Assembly (NCBI GenBank): GCA_949825065.1
Contig: OX463866.1
Span: 573,001-637,000 of the forward strand
Length of the DNA: 64,000 bases
Reading direction: 5' to 3'
Origin: Odontocerum albicorne
Lineage: Eukaryota > Arthropoda > Insecta > Trichoptera > Odontoceridae
Part shown: positions 60,542-64,000 of the stretch, one piece after another
How positions within the stretch are numbered: position 1 is the stretch's first letter
Layout of the letters: the number at the start of each line of letters is the position of its first letter
The notes under the pieces: generated by a model
The model's input: the letters and a program-made list of their open reading frames with translations, nothing else
Database searches by the model: none
What the model was told of the DNA's origin: nothing
Program-made: the position numbers and the translations under genes

Positions 60542-60779
60542 AATTTATTAAAAAGTAATTACAAATTTCAACAAAGACAGCAAATCATTTTTAAATTGTA
60601 TTAAAAATCTGCTTACTTTGACAGCGTAATGTATTTATTAAGCGTGGCGTAAAATTAGAACAACACTTTTGCATATAAGTTTTGTTTCATTTTCACTTCA
60701 CAGTCACATTATGATTTATATCATTTTCAGCTTCGCGGCATTATGCAAATTTTATAATACAATACAATAGAATGTACGA
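60542..60779. other. Unassigned AT-rich sequence
   Basis: Nothing recognised. Confidence 0.3.
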
Positions 60780-61420
60780 AAGTAAAGACAGGACCAACAA
60801 ATTTCTCCATACCGATGACAACTGTATCTAGCTAGAAAGTTCTTCTATACGAGTGTGCAAACCAGGCAAATGAATTTCCACATAAAAAAAGATAACCGTT
60901 CCTTGACTAGATAATTCTCTAACTTATATCAACACTCTAGGCAAGGACACTGCCTGTGTTACGTCACACGCGTGAAAACGAGTGAAAAAAGGGACGAACA
61001 AATTCTCTCCTAACGAAGACAACTGACCCTTGGCTAGAGAATACTCTATGCTAGGTGAGTACGCTGACCGTGATGTGACATCTCTCCACTATAGGCTAGA
61101 ACATTACCTGTGCTGTGTCCCACGCGTGAATAAGTAAAAAAAGAGACTAACTAATTTAATCACAAAAAAGACAATTGTCCCTTGATTAGACTGCCCGTGA
61201 GGTATCTCCACTATATGCGAGGACACGACACTGCCTGCGTCGTGTCCTCGCTCTCTACCATATATAGGCTGTACTGCCCGCACTGTCCCCGCACGTGTAC
61301 ACGGGTGTACAGACAGGACGGACAAGTTCCCCCATAAAGAAGAGAAGAGGCCAGCCTGTGCACCGATAATTGTCCCTTGGCTAAACCTTTTTCTATTCTC
61401 TCTCCACGAGAATTGGGTAC
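60780..61420. repeat. Degenerate tandem repeat, about 150 bp per unit
   Basis: Four to five diverged units share GACGAACAAATTC..CC, GACAATTGTCCCTTGGCTAG, and CACTGCCTGTG.TGTGTCCCACGCGTG in that order (for example 60985, 61140, 61310). Much older than arrays S3 and S5. Confidence 0.7.
61217..61251. repeat. 13-bp hairpin in the degenerate array
   Basis: GCGAGGACACGAC and GTCGTGTCCTCGC around nine bases. Confidence 0.8.
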
Positions 61421-61589
61421 GTGCCGATACAGGGATCCTCAAACTGGGATGATAACATAGTAAAATAAAAAAATATTTTTCAAAAATACATTTGTTACAA
61501 TTGATATGTAACGCATCACGTCGTAACCTTGTCGGGGTAAGCAGAGAAGATAGACCACCGCACGTGTGATAGAAACGTCGCACAATGCG

Positions 61590-62218
61590 CTAACAAATCG
61601 CGACGGAACACGTGTATGAATGACAGTGTTATGGCCTTTTGCAACGAAAACACTTTTAGAATTTCAACTGTGTAATTTTATTTGTATAATCGTTGAATTA
61701 CATTGAAGTATAATATTAACAGTATTATAGAAGTAATAATAACGATGATGTTAACATCGTAGTGGCTTAAAGAATAATGATTCTGCCTCTGATATGACGT
61801 CCTATTTAAAGCAAAGATAACGTACGCACGACCCTTAGATAATTAAGAAAGAATTTGTCGGGTATGTTATCGTTGCCCTTAAGGTCAAATCGATATCAGG
61901 CGATTATTTGGAATGTATCGTTCGCTGTTTACTTCAATTTAGTGATATGAAATCTTTATTGAATTTGGATAGTAAGCAGCTCCTGATAATTCCGACAAGA
62001 TAATAAATTTAAACATAATACATTGAGTTAAGTTTGACATGCACGTGATAACACTAATATTTATTGGATGTGGATAACAGAGTACTCGTATATGATAAGA
62101 TAACATTGGTAGGGATACATTACAACAGAGACGACGCTCTACAAAGCCGAAGTTAGCCGATTACGGCATACAGTCTCTTTCTTAAGCCCGATGTGTATTA
62201 CTTACCGCCGGGTACTGT
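61590..62218. mobile_element. MITE-1 copy interrupted by a solo LTR candidate
   Basis: ACAAATCGCGACGGAACACG to ATGAATGACAG (to 61626) and AGAGACGACGCTCTACAAAG to CCGCCGGGTACTGTAC (from 62125) are continuous in other MITE-1 copies (for example inverse of 18140-18180). A LINE-1 antisense scrap precedes it (61512-61560). Confidence 0.75.
61627..62124. mobile_element. Solo LTR candidate, 498 bp
   Basis: Begins TGTTATGGCC and ends GGATACATTACA (TG...CA). ACAG at 61623-61626 and 62125-62128 is a 4-bp target duplication, and removing the insert restores the MITE-1 phrase. AT-rich, no ORF. It contains TACTCGTA at 62083. Gypsy and BEL LTR elements give 4-5 bp duplications; which group this is cannot be told. 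Confidence 0.7.
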
Positions 62219-62229
62219 ACAACACCACT

Positions 62230-62710
62230 TCAAAGTGCTCTTTTTCACCCTTAACACATTTGTAGCTCACTTAATAAAAACAAATTCATTATGGCTTTCA
62301 CATAAAATAATTGTGTCCCTAAAAGTGTTAGAGATATAAACGGTGTGTGCAGTTTTGGGAAGCACTTACCGCTTTTGTAAGGTCTTATCAAAATTTACAA
62401 ATATATATGACCACTACACTCCACCTAAAGCCGAATGTGTTACTATCACAAATGATAGATCTACAAAGGTTCCTTCATAGTTTGTCTTCCCGCAGTAAGT
62501 TTTCTTAACAAATATGTTTTTTTAAACATATGTAGATGCGGGGATGTTCCTAATGTAATGGACTCAGTCATCACCTTCCTATTCTTAAACTCAATTTTTT
62601 TTGTAATATTTTTAATGTCAACAATAGTGGGTTCGAATCACGATTCGAGTCTCTTTGAGGAGAGCCTACTCTCTAATAAATTCGCGCTATATAAATTGTT
62701 CATTTATACA
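62230..62710 (+). mobile_element. LINE-6 3' part
   Basis: GGTGTGTGCAGTTTTGGGAA (GVCSF), CTAAAGCCGAATGTGTTACT, GATGCGGGGATGTTCCTAAT, GTGGGTTCGAATCACGATTC, ending at the ATATAAATTG phrase. Degraded. Confidence 0.7.
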
Positions 62711-63090
62711 TACATGCCATCACGCCATCTCCCTGTCGGAGTATGCAGAAAGATCAGAGCCCCATTTTCCTATTTCAACACACATCCTTCGCTTTTTGTA
62801 CATCCGTACATCTTCTCAAACAACGATTTCTCTTTCTTTCAGAATATAGCTTATTAGGACCAACCCTACTTTCATTGGTCTTCCTCTCACATTTGCACAT
62901 ATATCGGAAGAAGAGAGTTAGATAGAATTTAACTGAGGGAAAGGTAAGAAGTGTGAGAAACACGAAAGCATGTATGGCGAGATGTATAGATAGATGTAAA
63001 CGAGGAAGGAGTTGTTTGCATGGATAAAAAGGCGTGGAAATATGTCCTCTCTGCTTGCCCCAAAAAGGGAATAGCGTGACGATATGTACG
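62710..63090. mobile_element. Two LINE-1 fragments in inverted orientation
   Basis: 62715-62900 is antisense (CATCACGCCATCTCCCTGTC to CTTCCTCTCACATTTGCAC), then about 62905-63090 is sense (GAAGGAGTTGTTTGCATGG, GTCCTCTCTGCTTGCCCC, ATAGCGTGACGATA). The arms correspond, forming an interrupted, imperfect palindrome. Confidence 0.65.
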
Positions 63091-63460
63091 AAAATAATGA
63101 CGTTATTATTGAGTAAACCTCGCTACTTAATCGTCAAAATCTCTGGTCTCTCATGGCGCTAGAGAAATAAAATTTAATTAATGATAGAATTTATTGACAA
63201 CCAACCACATAATATTATAAAACGAAAACAGTTGAAGAAGCAGAGTATCCGATCTCGCCAAGACGCCCGCCCGGCTGACAGTTGTGTTTTATGCGATTTA
63301 ATAAAAGTTAGCGGCGACCGCACTCTTTCCTTCCTGCTCCCACCCCTGGCCACCACGCCCTCCTCCTTAGCCGGCCTGCCACCCCACGATAGGACGGGAG
63401 AATTTAAATATTGTATTATCAATGCCGCTGGCTGCTCCGCGAACAACTAGACGAACGAGA
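63091..63460. other. Unassigned; GC-richer block
   Basis: 63265-63400 is GC-rich (CCTGCTCCCACCCCTGGCCA). Open frames on both strands (about 90 codons each) overlap and have no recognisable motif. Confidence 0.3.
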
Positions 63461-63464
63461 AGAG

Positions 63465-63895
63465 GATAAAAAAAAAGGATTTCTGCACGAACTGGCACGC
63501 AAATATCAACCGAGACGTACAATATACTGTACGAAGGAAGGGGTTAGTCGGTGTAGAAGGATAGACAATAAATAAAGATACATAATAATTTTTTACAAGA
63601 CCCATAATGACTTATGGAATCGAGACATGAGCAGATACTGGAGGAATAACCACTAAATTGATAGGGCAGAGATGACAATTCTCAAATAATCGATTAATAA
63701 AAGAAGTGTTAGATGGTTTAGACACGTACAGATAAACAATAACTCAGTGAGTTTTGAACGAGAAGAGAAAAATATTTATTCCCGAACTGACACGCAAATC
63801 ATCCGAGATGTACAATACACTGTATGAAGGAAGGGGTTAGTCGGTGTAGAAGGATAGACAGTTTATAAAGATGTATAAAAAAATACAAAGCCCAT
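63465..63895 (+). mobile_element. Tandemly duplicated LINE fragment
   Basis: GGAAGGGGTTAGTCGGTGTA and the following GGATAGACA occur at about 63534 and 63830, about 295 bp apart, with AACTGGCACGCAAATA/AACTGACACGCAAATC before them. Between them a frame gives RPIMTYGIET and SVRWFRHVQI, LINE C-terminal motifs related to LINE-7. Confidence 0.6.
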
Positions 63896-63897
63896 AA

Positions 63898-64000
63898 AGG
63901 ACTGGTTGGTCGGAAGAGATTGCAACCTAGCAATAAGTATTTGCAATGAAGTGGTAAATAAATAAATGACGACCTATGTAGCCTAGTTGGTAGGATGCCT
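63898..64000 (+). mobile_element. SINE-2 tail and start of a further tRNA-like head
   Basis: GACTGGTTGGTCGGAAGAGA, ATTGCAACCTAGCAAT and AATAAATAAATGACG form a 3' end; then GACCTATGTAGCCTAGTTGG is a new box A-like head cut off by the window end. Confidence 0.65.

Overview
The window reads as AT-rich, repeat-dominated nuclear DNA of an arthropod, most probably an insect. Basis: several mariner/Tc1 subfamilies, many 5'-truncated non-LTR retrotransposons, tRNA-derived SINEs, MITEs, and large minisatellite arrays. There are no operons, ribosome binding sites or compact genes. I could not recognise a single intact host gene; almost every open frame that looks like a protein belongs to a mobile element. 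I do not assign a species or order.

Layout. 1-1.7 kb: SINE, LINE and MITE fragments. 1.74-3.38 kb: a 56-bp minisatellite with a 504-bp higher-order period and a tiny MITE inside it. 4-16.5 kb: a mosaic of LINE and SINE pieces, including an RTE-like ORF with an in-frame 90-bp triplication (9.45-9.72 kb) and a Jockey-like reverse transcriptase (9.9-11 kb). 16.5-17.3 and 26.2-27.0 kb: two copies of a foldback mariner that keeps only the DNA-binding half of its transposase. 18.95-19.75 kb: a LINE with a 5' inversion. 21.8-22.3 and 32.8-33.3 kb: Harbinger-like elements with a MADF-type first exon. 23.7-24.85 kb: a 38-bp array. 33.8-37.2 kb: a very homogeneous 37-bp array of about 92 units. 40.15-41.44 kb: a full-length but dead mauritiana-type mariner. 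42.8-45.1 kb: a 125-bp array. 45-64 kb: further LINEs, SINEs, four more mariner/Tc1 derivatives, palindromic MITEs and a solo-LTR candidate.

Labels such as LINE-1 to LINE-15, SINE-1/2, MITE-1 to 6, repeat G/K/R are local to this window and do not refer to any database. Two LINE-SINE partnerships are visible from shared 3' ends: SINE-1 with LINE-2 (GACGAC-type tail) and SINE-2 with LINE-5 (a conserved 3' hairpin and AATAAA-type tail).

The strongest unexpected signal is a dispersed octamer, TACTCGTA/TACGAGTA, counted by eye 24 times against about 2 expected. Where a related copy without it can be compared, it behaves as a 6-bp insertion at a TA dinucleotide (TA to TA-CGAG-TA). That is the form of an excision footprint of a Tc1/mariner element with CGAG termini. 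The Minos type of Drosophila hydei, as I recall it, leaves exactly this scar, and a mariner derivative at 57950-58609 also ends in CGAG...CTCG. The window therefore seems to hold a fossil record of a cut-and-paste transposon that is otherwise nearly absent.
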